Positions 43,876 through 55,277 of a DNA stretch of 64,000 nucleotides are shown here, piece by piece. Origin of the DNA: Luidia sarsii (Eukaryota; Echinodermata; Asteroidea; Paxillosida; Luidiidae); contig OX465107.1 of assembly GCA_949987565.1 (NCBI GenBank), positions 7,135,851-7,199,850 on the forward strand. The letters are read 5' to 3'. Numbering within the stretch: position 1 is the first letter of the stretch; every line of letters starts with the position of its first letter. Both the position numbers and the translations under genes were made by a program. The notes under the pieces were generated by a model. The model was not told the origin of the DNA. It saw only the letters and a list, made by a program, of their open reading frames with translations, and made no database searches.

Positions 43876-44059
43876 CTTTGATGACAAGGTGGCACTCGGT
43901 GCGGACGGTTCCGTGCGGGTTCTCCGCCTCGCAGTAGTAAGTGCCCGCGTCCACGCTGGTGGGCTTCTTGACTATCAGGGCGTACCTGTTGCCCAGGTGC
44001 TGCAGCTCGTAGCTGTCTGCCGACGCCTGGATGGGGCGGTTCCTGAAGTACCATTGGAC
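43876..44059 (-). CDS. Gene A: C-terminal part of Ig11
   Basis: Phase 0 to 1, with a CTGCCAG acceptor and an AAAG|GTGAGA donor. It begins VQWYFRNRPIQAS, then RYALIVKKPTSVDAGTYYC and EAENPHGTVRTECHLVIK. Trp and F-strand Cys are present. It follows 45100-45241 across an intron of about 1 kb that is mostly a hexamer-rich satellite. Confidence 0.92.
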
Positions 44060-44232
44060 CTGGCAGCACAAAACACCAGCACAACATGCTTCAATATGCT
44101 TTAAGTCGATGCTTTTGATTTATCATCAGGGTCTAATAACATGGAGGTGCCTAAGCAAGGAAACCTGCTAAGCATGAACATCGTTTACACAATCTTTCCT
44201 TTGAGACGGTCCTGCTAGGATCAAAACATCAG

Positions 44233-45045
44233 GCCTGAGCTCAAGCCCAAACCCGAGCCCAAGCAAGGGCCTGAGCCCAAGCAAGGGCCCGAGCCCAAGC
44301 AAGGGCCCGAGCCCAAGCAAGGGCCCGAGCCCAAGCAAGGGCCCGAGCCCAAGCAAGGGCCCGAGCCCAAGCAAGGGCCCGAGCCCAAGCAAGGGCCCGA
44401 GCCCGAGCCCAAGCAAGGGCCCGAGCCCGAGCCCAAGCAAGGGCCCGAGCCCGAGCCCAAGCAAGGGCCCGAGCCCGAGCCCAAGCAAGGGCCCGAGCCC
44501 AAGCAAGGGCCCGAGCCCAAGCAAGGGCCCGAGCCCAAGCAAGGGCCCGAGCCCAAGCAAGGGCCCGAGCCCAAGCAAGGGCCCGAGCCCAAGCAAGAGC
44601 CAGAGCTCAAGGCAGAGCCCAAGCTTAAGCCAGAGCCAGAGCTCAAGGTAGAGCCAGAGCTCAAAGCAGAGCCAGAGCCCAGGCCAGAGCCAGAGCCCAA
44701 GCAAGGGCCTGAGCCCAAGTCAAATCCAGAGCTCAAGACAGAGCCCAAGCTCAAGCCAGAGCAAGAGCTCTAGCAAGAGCCAGAGCCAGAGTCAGAGCCA
44801 GAGCTAAAGGCAGAGCCAGAGCCCAAGCCAGAACCAGAGCCCAAGCAAGGGCCTGAGCCCAAGTCAAATCCAGAGCTCAAGGCAGAGCCGAAGCTCAAGC
44901 CAGAGCCAGATCTCAAGACAGAGCCCAAGCTCAAGCCTGAGCCCAAGCAGGAGCCCGAGCTCAAGCAAGAGCCACAGCCCAAACCAGAACCAGAGCTCAA
45001 GCAAGAGCCCAAACCCGAGCCAGAGCCCGAACCCAAGTAAGAGCC
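44233..45045. repeat. 18-bp/hexamer GAGCCC satellite
   Basis: The first 370 bases use an 18-base unit GGGCCCGAGCCCAAGCAA with extra GAGCCC hexamers. The next 440 bases degenerate into GAGCCAGAGCTCAAG words. It fills the intron between the two halves of Ig11. Open frames of about 170 Gly/Leu/Ser codons are artefacts. Confidence 0.95.
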
Positions 45046-45099
45046 AGGAGCCAGACCCCAAGCAGATTGGCCTCCGATCCGACCACAGCCGGGACTCAC

Positions 45100-45241
45100 C
45101 TTGGGCGAGGGGCTGCCCTCGATGATGACCTCCAGCCTGACGGCGGCGCTCTCCACGCCCTCCGTGGTCCTCTCCAGGGTCTCCACGAAGACGGGCCGGG
45201 CGGGGACCTGGGGCTGGGACTCTAGCTGGACCATGGACACG
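45100..45241 (-). CDS. Gene A: N-terminal part of Ig11
   Basis: Phase 2 to 0, with a CCCCAG acceptor and an AAG|GTGAGT donor. It encodes VSMVQLESQPQVPARP, VFVETLERTTEGVES, AAVRLEVIIEG and SPSPK. Its unusual phase-2 start matches the phase-2 end of 45696-45841 (CG|C, arginine), which is the main evidence for the join. It has no strand-B cysteine. Confidence 0.9.
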
Positions 45242-45695
45242 CTGGGGTAGAGGAGGGGGAGGGGGATTGGGAGTCGGGTGAAGAGAAGGAGAAATCCACA
45301 AGAGAGGTCAGATCATAGCTATGGCTATGGCTACAGCCACTGCTAAGGGCATTACTTTGTCCGGCCAATGGTTCAGTGCAAGGAGCCAGTGTCAATAGCC
45401 ACATCCACAGTCGAAGCCATAGCTCTGGCCGTTCACTGAGATATGACGTGGGCTTTTTGCTCAGACAAATGGGAGTAACAACTCACAGTGCAAGGAACAG
45501 TACACTATGGACTGCCAACAAAATCCAATGAATTACGTCATTGTGTATAATAATGTACGTGAATCAATACTAGAACAAATATTAACGACAACATTTAGGT
45601 ATATTGTGCCTTAACCCATCGACAGACGAGTGGAAATGACTTAGAAGAGAAACAGAGACAGTGAGGCCTGGGGTGGGGGTCAAAGTGGGACTCAC

Positions 45696-45841
45696 CGAGC
45701 CACGGGCTGCTCGGCCACGTTTATGTAGACGGCGTTGGACTCCTTGCCGGCTGTGTTGGAGGCCACCACCTTGTAGGTGCCCGAGTCCTCGGGCTGGGCG
45801 TCCTTGATCACCAGCGAGTAGATCTCCTTGTGCCGCTTGAT
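45696..45841 (-). CDS. Gene A: C-terminal part of Ig10
   Basis: Phase 0 to 2, with a GTCCGCAG acceptor and a CG|GTGAGT donor. It encodes IKRHKEIYSLVIKDAQPED, SGTYKVVASNTAGKE and NAVYINVAEQPVA. The F-strand cysteine is replaced by valine. It joins 53352-53548 across a 7.5-kb intron, the largest in gene A. Sense across the join (ETVE-IKRHKEIYSLVI) and phase 0 on both sides support it. Confidence 0.88.
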
Positions 45842-46737
45842 CTGCGGACAAAAAAGAAGAAGGGAAGGGAGGGGGAGGGGGGAGGGATATGGGCATTAAG
45901 CCTAACTCTCGCTTGTCAACAATTAGGAGGGCTTGAGGTTTCGATCCTAGAAGGTTGGGTGCATCATTCTGTCTTTAAGAAATGCCCTGCTGCGATCGAA
46001 ATGTCAGGCCCCTCTTCATTTTTGATATTGGCTTTTCATACGGGTCATTTTAGTCAGTAAAGCAGTTTGCAACATTTGTTCACATATTACTTTTTTGCGA
46101 TTGGCGACAAAACCCCTTAAAAAAAAGCAAAAATGCTGGGCAGGAGAGAGGACGTGAGATGGGGTAGGACACCTCTTACCCATTGTCCTTTGAAATGCCC
46201 TGTAGGGCAGCCCCTTGTTGAGAAACCTTCTAACGCACACACACAAAAACCAGCAAGCCTGACAGTGATGCTAGCAGGAGCTTTTCTCAAAGGCAGAAAA
46301 GTTGTGCATGGTCCTGCCAAGATCAAATTGTCAGGCTTGGTACATTTTGCCCATATGGAAAATTGGAAAATTGTGTCATTTGATTTGTGCATAAATTCAG
46401 GTTTGAAAAAAAAATTCTACACAAAGGAAAAGAAACTTGTTTAAACTATTCCTGAGCAAAGCAAATAAAATTTGGCCGGACCGGAACTAAAAACCAGACC
46501 ACTGGCTTAACATATTAGCACTCGAACTACCAAAGCTACCCTTTGCTAGCCTTCTCAAGCAGTCAGCTATCTTTGCTAAGGGTGGGGGAATCAGTCAGAA
46601 GAATTTAAACATTGACTGCCGTATATCTCCGGGGATCACCGGAGATCCCAACCCAAATTTCATTCAGAAAAGTTAAGTTTTTCTGTTCCTTGACTTTCAG
46701 CTTGAAACTGAATGAAATATTATAAAAGCATGCATCA

Positions 46738-46995
46738 ACTTTGTGTGATTCTTGCACTGCTGTAGCCAGGCTACTGATTGTTATTTTTTCACATTAATAA
46801 AAAGGGGAGTGCTATCCCCGGAGATATACAGCAGATAATGTTAAAATGCTTCTGCCAGGCGCCCCCACTCCGGCAAAGTTAGTTAGCCAATTGAGGGAAG
46901 GTCCCCACATAAGGGCTAGAAAGCTCAGACGGTCAAAGGGCTGTGCTTTTAAACAAGAGGTCGGCATTCAAGCCCCCTTTCCAGCCCAATTTTGA
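46738..46995 (+). repeat. tRNA-Lys-like SINE, copy
   Basis: GCTGTAGCCAGGCTACTGAT, CCGGAGATATACAGCAGATA, CAGGCGCCCCCACTCCGGCA and AGGGCTAGAAAGCTCAGACG follow in the same order as copies 1 and 2, so the 5' end of the family is GCTGTAGCCAG. Confidence 0.7.
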
Positions 46996-47847
46996 TTTCT
47001 CCATCTGCAAACTGCTTTAATTCACAGCGTTTCGAAAAACCAAAAGTTGAGGCAGACAGTGCTAATCTACCTAACGGGTTACATCTCAGCGCTTTTCTTT
47101 TCTTTTCTGTTCTTAGCAAACTACAAGCGATCTTCTCATTTCAATGCACAGCACATTCCACAGCCAGCCGATTGCATACATGTGGCTCCGAAGGCTCAGT
47201 ATCAGAAATCAGCCAAGGTGTACTTTGAAGTAGTTCAGGATCAAACCTAGAATTAAACAGGCGTTGGGTTTTCTTTTGTATGAAGTCCCTTTGATGAAAG
47301 AGTTCACCAGCTAAGTCCAGTCCCATTCCACCACAACAAAAAAGGGAAGGGAGTCACATTCACACCACAACAAAAAAACCAGGGCGAGAGGTTAAATCTC
47401 TGATGGGCAACCCCCATGTGGGATTTTGAGAGTACCACATGACAGCCAAGAGAGAGAGAGAGAGAGAGGGGGGGATTGGGGAGGCTACAGAACAGGCACT
47501 GGGTATCATAACAGTTCAGAGAGAAAGTAAATCAGAAGGAACGTATTTTTTTTTTTTTTTAGCAGCTCAACAAAACGGGTACACGACAACAGGTCGGACA
47601 TTCATACCAGGTCCATAAAGCACAACATGACCGTACATCAAGGGTAGAAGGGGTAGGAATACTTAGAGAGACACCCTGAAAAAAAAAAAAATTGGACCTG
47701 AGAACCCAAAGGAGGAAAGGGATTGGGGGAAAAAGTCTCATCGTTCCCGACCCCACCATGCAAAAAAATTAATGGGTCTAGTCCTCCACAGACCGGGCTT
47801 GGGATACGAGTGAAGGAGGAAAAAAAGACAGCAATTTACGTGTCAGA

Positions 47848-47959
<112 letters not shown>

Positions 47960-48804
47960 ATCAAACCGTGAAAACTCAAAATGGGAGAGAGATTGACGAG
48001 GCAGGCATAGCTATGAGTAGGGATTCCGATGCCACAGACTTGCACGGGTACGTCAGCGATCGAGAGAATAAGAGAGAGAAAAAGATTGTAAGAGGCCGGC
48101 TTGTTTTGAGAAGCGCAGCATATGACATTGGGCAGGCTGGAGGCTGGGAAGACTGGCCCCCCTGTAAAATCCCGCAACCGTGTTTGCCTTCCACAGCTGT
48201 CTTTCTTAGTGCCATAGGTCGAGAGAGAAAAAAATTGTTTGGGGGGGGGGGAGAGAAACTGAGAGGAATCTATAGTCCACTATTACTGGCCTTCCAAAAA
48301 CAAAAAAACCATCGGATTTCAGAACATTTTCCATTCTAATTTCTAAGATCAGCACTCGACTTAATCTGACTCATCGCTGCTTACGACCAATCGCGATGAG
48401 TGATGCGCAGAACCCGTATGGCCCTAATAACCACCAACGATGGGCTACCAGTCGCAAGTTGACTTACGACGGATCGTGAGGCCCCCGTGATATCAAAGCC
48501 ATGATCTCTACCTTCTAGCTAAGGCTCTGCTCAAACTGGAAGCATTTGGAAGCACGAAGCCTACATCTACACATACTCAAGCTGCAAGCATACTTCAAAC
48601 TTAGCTGCTGCAAATCCCTGTACATTGCATTGGCAAAAAAGGTCTGACAATATCATGTTCCCTGTTTGGCAAAAATGTTCAGCCAAATACACGGGGACTC
48701 CGCCAAGCTTGGCTAAGGCTTGGGGTCTGGCCTTGTCTTCGTTTCTGGCTTTGGCTTCAACTTCAAGAAAGAGCCGGTGTTTGCAGCTTTCGGAGAACAG
48801 AAAG

Positions 48805-48835
<31 letters not shown>

Positions 48836-49559
48836 CGGATTTGGGATGAAAATGCTGTTAAAGCTCACTTTGTCGGCAGAAAATGTTGAGGCAAAAAGCC
48901 ATTCACAACGGTGACTATTCAGTGTGTGGTCCAGTTGGGCTTGCCTGACCAAGAAACCTGTAATTGTTATGCTTTTCTTTCAAACTTTTAGCAATTTTGA
49001 ATCAATGTGACTATTCCATGAGGGGCTTGGACCATAAATTTCCTTTTCAACCAAATTCTGCCGACGTAAGCTTTGCAAGCATCACTGCTAGCTGACCGCA
49101 CGACTGCTGTACAGGGCCTGGCAGATTCGACCTGACTACGGTGCTTTGAAAAACTACTTTTACCTATCTACAGTGAGCATGCATACTCTATAGTGCACGT
49201 GGCTATGAACTGACTACCGGTAGGTGCTGTGATTCAAATTAAGTTGCTACAAAAATCAATGCCGAAAGTATGTCGCGTCTCTGGTGTTTCTCATATTTAA
49301 ACTCTTCCACTACATTTATATTTCTCCTCATTTTTTCATACTTTATCTTGTCATTCCTGTGAAACGTTTAAATCTCTGATGAGTTTTAAAAGATTTATCA
49401 GTATTTATAATTTGCAAATAACGACTTTGACTTTGACTTTGAAATAATTCATTCTTCATGTACATTTTATATTTTACTGTTTTGGCTTTCAAAAGTTTTG
49501 AGTTAGTTTGGAGAGCCCCCTGACAGAAACTAGTTCCTTTTGGGCAATCCTACGGGAGC

Positions 49560-49800
49560 TAATTCGAAAATTCAGGCAGCTCGGGCGGGATTCGAACCTG
49601 TGACTCCCGTTTTCTAGTGCAGATGTCTTAAACACTTGACCACCGAGTGTGGCGGATACCGCATTACATCACAGTTAGCCAACGGGTACATATAACATGA
49701 AGGTTGCGTTGAGGAGAATGTAATTCAATGAGGTTTTGCCATGCTCGATGTGATAAGCAATCAGGGCTCAGTGATTTGCCCGACGCCTGATCTTTGTAAA
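49560..49800 (-). repeat. tRNA-Ser-like SINE, reverse copy with AATTCAATGAGG tail
   Basis: GGGATTCGAACCTGTGACTC (reverse B box), TTTTCTAGTGCAGATGTC (reverse anticodon region) and ACTTGACCACCGAGTG (reverse A box), then GAGAATGTAATTCAATGAGG. The same two-part arrangement is seen at 62880-63080. Confidence 0.65.
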
Positions 49801-51859
49801 CAGTGCTCCTTGAAAATCAGTTGGTATATCTTGAGGGCTTGACGTTTCGATCCTAGGACTGTTCTCGAAGGCAGACTGCCTCCTATCACTTTATATTTGC
49901 ATTGTGGTCGTTTGTTTACTACTCCAATTGGATGCTATTGGATGCACAGACACTGGAGCAGTTCTTGTGAAAGACTTCTCTGACTGACACACAGCCGAAG
50001 ACGAAGATGTAAGCTCGTTTTGCGATCCGTGGAACTTCAATCGAGCACATCCACAAATTCGCCTGACTCATTCTTTCATCGTCAAATGACTGGTGACCAC
50101 CTCATACCAAGTCCTGATGATACATTTTAACTGTGTAGCGATCCCGACCTTCGACCCTGGATATTAGATTTTCTGAGCTTCTTTTAGCCTGTCTGTCAAT
50201 TGTGTTGCCTCATTACTTCAGAAAAGAATGCATACCGGTATGTGAGTTGATTATCGTGAGACTGACTCACGTCAGAATAAAGTGACTCAAACACTGTGGT
50301 ACGGGTAAGAATTGCAGAGGATTATTCGGCCCTACCCCCTCACCGTTACGAACATCAAACTACACACAACAAGTTACTTGGGTGAGAGTGATGTCTCAGA
50401 GAATGAAAGGACGCCTTTCATTTGCACATGACATTGAGAGGAGACAAGACAAGAAGGTCAGAGTGTACTGTTAATTCCTAACTGCTAGCACTCGGTGCTG
50501 TATTGATTTATCATTGGGCCTTGAGTTCTGGTGGTGCAAGTTGATCCACGGTGCAGAAGCTGGTGTATTGGTGCGTGCACACAATCTGCTCGTCACTTTG
50601 TAATCGTTTCAAGTATTTTTTGGGTGGTGTCCTGTCTCAACGGATCCACGTGAGGAAGAGAGGCTATCTTTTAAAAGATGTCTGTCTCATGATTTAAGGA
50701 GATATTTCTTTATTTATTTCTGCCATTGTCGTGCTGAGATCAAAACATCATTAGATTTTGAGTTTTGTAGAGATGTTGACCCAAAAAGAATGGAGCTGCT
50801 TTGTGTTTGCTTAGTTCAACTGACATTTGACTCAGATAACAGACCAGCTCTGCGCAGTGCAGTTCTCGTCACACTAGCGAGAGCACAGTTTGCAACATGA
50901 CATGTATAAAATCTTGTCACAGATATCTGCCTCTGAACAAATGTACAGCTAGGATTGAAATGGCAGGACCTCGTCAAGTTTTAAAATCATAATTTCATCA
51001 TCTAGGTCAGCGAGCAGTCCAACAACTTTTGCCCGATTTTTTTTTCCCTCTTTTTCTTTAAAACAGCACTGATACAAAAGAATCACTCTGTTTATACGGT
51101 CAAATTTTGTAGTTAAAAGACACCTTCTGTTTCAGCTAGGCACACTTTGGCAATTGCATACCGGTAACTAAAAGTGCTAGACACTGTGATATCACAGGAC
51201 TGGAACCTACGTCTAACTGGGCTACATCTAACTTGCTTGCAGGCTAATCCAGTACATGAAGCTATCGGACGTAAAGGTCTACATGAGAGTCAACCCTACC
51301 GCAGACCCAACTATCATTAATCTCTCCTCTTAAAAATCGCACCAATTTGAAAAAAGGCGGGGAGGGGGCAAGACATTGATCCTAGCAGGACCTCTCTCAA
51401 GGGCAGATTATCAAGTACTGCTAGGATCAAAATCTCAAGCCCTCTACAATTTGAGGTTTTTTTCTTTTTTTGGGGGGGGGACATCTACAACTTTGGTCCT
51501 AAAAGTCACTGAGCATTTTTTGTTTGCCAATTATCATTTTTTCCCTAATGATTGTGCACCGGGAAAGAAGAGAGAAGAAGCATTTCGGCCTTTTTTTTCC
51601 TTTTTTTTTTAAATTTTAGGTTGGTTTTTATTCAGTGGCGTGTTAATAGAAGAGGAGAGGTGCTAGTTTGGGCATCGGGCAAAAAAAAAAAATGGATTCT
51701 GGGGCCTTCTCTACCCACCTCCTTCCGAGTATAGGATCGAGTCTCAGTGTACCTGACACACTGAAAAATGGAAGAAACAAAGCATCCGCAACAGTGTGTC
51801 ATTTGGGAGGACCGTGGTGTGGGGGCTTTGGATAAGACGTGAAGGCTTGCATGGTGGAA

Positions 51860-52000
51860 ACACTCTTAGTGGAAGGTTTGCGGTGACGCCGTGTAATGCT
51901 TCCTCTTTCAAGAAGGGAGTGTGGCCCTCTTTTTAGAGCCACACTCCCTTCTTGAAAGGGAAGTGCTACACAGCATTGCCGCAATCCTTCCACTTAGTGT
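51860..52000. repeat. 141-bp near-perfect palindrome of the histone-stem-loop-like repeat
   Basis: The left arm starts ACACTCTTAGTGGAAGG and reads to AGAAGGGAGTGTGGCCCT. The right arm is its reverse complement with few mismatches, ending CCTTCCACTTAGTGT. The centre near 51930 is CTCTTTTTAGAG. The arms are about 65 bases and correspond to the 3' part of the dispersed family. Confidence 0.85.
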
Positions 52001-52699
52001 GGGGCTCTGTTGGAGTAAACGGTCGGCAAGAATACAGAGTGGGGTGGGGGTGGGGGTGGGGAGTGAGTCAGGGGTTGGGGGAGTGGAGGCAACTCACGGA
52101 CACGGAAATCCCACAGATCCACACGGAGACCCACAGACAACCGAGGATGACCAAAGGTGACGGCAGCTTTAGCACTGCCCAAATTTCGTAGAGCCCAATT
52201 GCATTGTGATGTGATGACAACTGTCCATGCACATTCCACTTCTCTTGGCTTAGCATAAATCACAGGCCAAGTTTGGGTTGGAAGAGGCAATCCTGTGAAT
52301 CGTGACATTTTGGTGCTTGATCAGCTCTACCAAATGGGCCCCAGTTCTTCCCCAGAAAGTGACTTTGTTCACCCCCTCCCCCCTTTGTGTACGGTCAGGT
52401 GGTCGGCACACGTAGTAGTGTTTGGCAGACTGACAGATTTGAGCAACTGGAAGGGACTAATCTTTGGACTAATCTTACAAAGGGTGGGTGGGTTAAAAAA
52501 AAAAAAAAATCAATAACTGCATTTCTTTAACCTCTTTGCGCCGGAACCTCTGAATTTGGACCGCCAGTGGTGTTGCTCATGGTCTTACGATGAGTTGTAC
52601 CATACCTCATGATGAGTTTGGTCAGACTGACCACACTTCACTGAAGAACAGTGGGAACATTAAAAATCCCTTGAAATAGTGAGCTCAGAATTTTTCTCA

Positions 52700-52830
52700 A
52701 AATTTAGTGGACCTTTCTCTGCCTTTGAGAAAGGTCCTGCTAGGATCGAAACGGCAGGTCCACAAAATTTTGAGGTTTGCATTTTGGTAAGTTTAGTCAG
52801 TAAGCAGTTTGCAACATTTTTGTATATCAG
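52700..52830. repeat. GGACCTTTCTCAAAGGCAG foldback family, full copy
   Basis: TGGACCTTTCTCTGCCTTTG forms a tight hairpin with AGAAAGGTCCTGCTAGGATC. Then CGAAACGGCAGGTCCAC, TTTGCATTTTGGTAAGTTTA and GTCAGTAAGCAGTTTGCAAC. It shows the family's complete 3' side. Confidence 0.75.
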
Positions 52831-53351
52831 CTTAGAATTTGCCCCCATTTTTGGGGGGCGCAGATCAACGGTTGCAGCGTACCCTAAATCTGTCAAACCA
52901 CCACCACCGCATGCCCACGGACAACTTGGACTGTACACAAGGGAGTCAGCATCATCTTTGGGGTGCTTTTAAAGAAAACCGTTTTTGAAAGGCACATACA
53001 ATATGCCATTTCCAGCTGCAAACAGCATTAAGATAAACTGCGGAGCATCAGGATAAAACACTGACACGAAAACGTGGCAAGTTCAGAATTTGGTTTTGAA
53101 TAGAGTTGAAAAGGCTCTGAAATTTGCCTGTTGATGTCAAAGGAGAGAACTTATCTTGGTGCAGCCATAAATTGCCAAACGTTGAGGTTGGCGTTAAATT
53201 TTTAAAAAGAAGTCAGTGAGAGGATGTCCGCAATTGTAGGGCGGGGGGGGGGGGGGGGGGGGTATGACCAGGAGTTGAGGGGAAGGGTTCGTGACTTTTT
53301 GGGGGAGGGGTGGAGGAGTTGGGGTTGGGGGAGGGGATGTGGGGGCATTAC

Positions 53352-53548
53352 CTCGACAGTTTCGGTCTCTACGATCTCCGTCTCGTCGCGAAACCAGTCC
53401 ACCCGCGGGGGCGGCAGACCGGCGATGCGAATGGTCAGCCGGAGCTCCTGGCCTGGGGGCACGGTGACCGAGCCCTGGCTGGACATGTTGATGAAGGTGG
53501 GACCCTGGCCGGTCTCCATCTCCTCGTCTGTGGACGGGACGTCCGGAG
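53352..53548 (-). CDS. Gene A: N-terminal part of Ig10 with acidic linker
   Basis: Phase 1 to 0, with a CCCCCTAG acceptor and a GAG|GTAATG donor. A short acidic linker (PDVPSTDEEMETGQ) precedes GPTFINMSSQGSVTVPPGQE, LRLTIRIAG and RVDWFRDETEIVETETVE. This is the first domain, in gene order, to be split over two exons and to lack cysteines. Confidence 0.9.
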
Positions 53549-53674
53549 CTAGGGGGAGAGGGAGGGAGGGGGAAATGAAACAAAGTTCAATTTACTTTTC
53601 AAATTACACAAATGAAAGGGAAAACTGTCTGGGTATGTTTTTTTTTCAAATGGCAAAGAAGACTTTGAACGGAC

Positions 53675-53775
53675 CGGGACTTGAACCCAAGACCTCTGGT
53701 TTTGTGTACCAGCATTCTTTACCAACAGAGCTATCCAGCCCTCAGATGGTGGCCTTCCCAAATAGTTAACTTACA
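53675..53775 (-). repeat. tRNA-Lys-like SINE, reverse copy
   Basis: GACTTGAACCCAAGACCTCT (reverse B box), CAACAGAGCTATCCAGCCCT (reverse A box) and GATGGTGGCCTTCCCAAATA. Confidence 0.75.
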
Positions 53776-53849
53776 TGTATCTTTTAAATTGTTTCAAAGG
53801 TTCCCAGTCAATTTTCATTAATAGTCCTTTTTTTTTTAAATGAATGGTT

Positions 53850-54035
53850 GTCAGCATCTGAATGAAAACGGGAACGTAATTCCTGGAGATATACAGCATT
53901 CAATGGTTGAATGCTTCTGACTGGTGTCCCCACCCCGGCAAAGATTAGTCGACTACTTTGGGAAGGCCACCATCTAAGGGTTGGATAGCTCAGATGATAA
54001 CAGTGCTACTATGTTAAGTCAACATTTCTTTGCCA
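53850..54035 (+). repeat. tRNA-Lys-like SINE, forward copy
   Basis: CCTGGAGATATACAGCATTC, TCTGACTGGTGTCCCCACCC and GGGTTGGATAGCTCAGATGA, placed between two reverse copies. Confidence 0.75.
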
Positions 54036-54094
54036 TTTTTCTTCTTCACATTTTAAACCCCCCCAAAAAAGGATAAATTGTAAAAAATGGTAAT

Positions 54095-54270
54095 GAAAAT
54101 TTGACTTAAACCCATGAACTCTGGAATTTTGTGTATCAGCACTCTTGCAATCTGAGATATCCAGCTCTTAGATGGTAGCCTTCCCTAATAGTCAACTAGT
54201 CTTTGCCAGGGTGGGGTTCAAGTCAGAATCAATCCAACCATTAGCCTAACTGCCGTATATCTCCCGGGGG
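54095..54270 (-). repeat. tRNA-Lys-like SINE, reverse copy
   Basis: GATATCCAGCTCTTAGATGG, TAGTCAACTAGTCTTTGCCA and ACTGCCGTATATCTCCCGGG. It ends about 30 bases from the Ig9 donor. Confidence 0.7.
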
Positions 54271-54296
54271 GGGGGGGTGTTACTGATCTGGCTCAC

Positions 54297-54581
54297 CTCT
54301 GACCATGACCTCAGCGGTGGAGGTGACTGAGCCGGCCTGGTTGGAGGCCACACACTTGTAGGTGCCGGCGTGCTCCATGCCCGTCACCCGGATCCTGAGC
54401 GTGGCCCGGCCCCGGTCGTAGGCGATCTGGTAGGGCGGGTAGTTGCCGATGGGCCTCTCGTCCTTGCTCCAGGCCACCGTGGGCGAGTCGTCGGCCGCCA
54501 CGGAGCAGGCCAGCTCCAGGGGCTGGCCCTCGGTAGCCACCACCGTCTGCTCAGGCAGTCCTGAGGTGAACTCAGGTAACC
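54297..54581 (-). CDS. Gene A: Ig9
   Basis: A single exon in phase 1-1, with a TTTTTCAG acceptor and a GTGAGC donor. It encodes LPEFTSGLPEQTVVATEG, LELACSVAADDSPTVAW, SKDERPIGNYPPYQI and HAGTYKCVASNQAG. The second half is nearly the same as Ig8 (STAEVMVRG in both), so the pair looks like a fairly recent tandem duplicate. Linker residues between domains are few. Confidence 0.94.
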
Positions 54582-54582
54582 C

Positions 54583-54842
54583 TGAAAAAGAGAGAGAGAG
54601 AGAGAGGGAGAGAAAAAAAAGGGAGGGGGAGGAAGGGAGGGGGAGAGAGGAAGGTGGGAGATGGAGCGGGGGAGAGAATGGGGAGAGAGGGAGGGGGAGA
54701 GCGAGGAGGAGAGATAGAGATAGAGAGAGGGGACACAGAGGGGAGACAGAGGGGAGAGAGAGAGGGGGAGAGAGCGGGGGGAGAGAGAGGGAGAGAGGGA
54801 GAGAGAGTGGGAGAGGGGAGAGAGGGAGAGAGAGAGAAGGGG
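54583..54842. repeat. GA-rich purine tract
   Basis: GAGAGAGAGGG and GGGGAGAGAG words immediately upstream (transcript sense) of the Ig9 acceptor. On the minus strand this is a 250-base pyrimidine tract ending in TTTTTCAG. Confidence 0.9.
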
Positions 54843-54974
54843 AACGGTATCAGTCAACAAGTCAACATTCATTCGCTCACTCATCCACCTGTTTACTCGT
54901 TCACCCATTCAATCATTTTAAATGCTCACTCATGTCTTTCATTTTACGCAAACGGCCTGCGAGCCCGTTCTCAC

Positions 54975-55277
54975 CTCTGACCATGACCTCGGCGGTGGAG
55001 GTCACGATGCCGGCCTGGTTGGAGGCCACACACTTGTAGGTGCCGGCGTGCTCCCTCTCCGTCACCCGGATCCTGAGCGTGGCCACGCCCTCCTGGTAGG
55101 TGATGTGGTAGGGCGGGGCACTGGCCAGGGAGCGCTCGTCCTTGTACCAGGCCACGCTGGGCGGGCTGCGGGAGGCCAGGGCGCAGGTCAGCACCGTGGG
55201 GCCGCCCTGGGTCACCACCGTCTGCGCCGGCAGGCGCGAGGTGAACTTGGGCGGGGCCCCGATCTTCTTGGGCAGGG
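54975..55277 (-). CDS. Gene A: Ig8
   Basis: A single exon in phase 1-1, with a CTCCAG acceptor and an AGAG|GTGAGA donor. It starts LPKKIGAPPKFTSRLPAQ, with TVLTCALASRSPPSVAW, YKDERSLASAPPYHI and EHAGTYKCVASNQAG. Cys/Trp/Cys are present. At 101 codons it is the longest single-exon Ig of the array. Confidence 0.94.

Noticed and set aside
44168..45240. Gly/Leu/Ser/Pro repeat proteins of about 177 codons
   Set aside because: Product of the GAGCCC hexamer satellite within an intron splitting Ig11.
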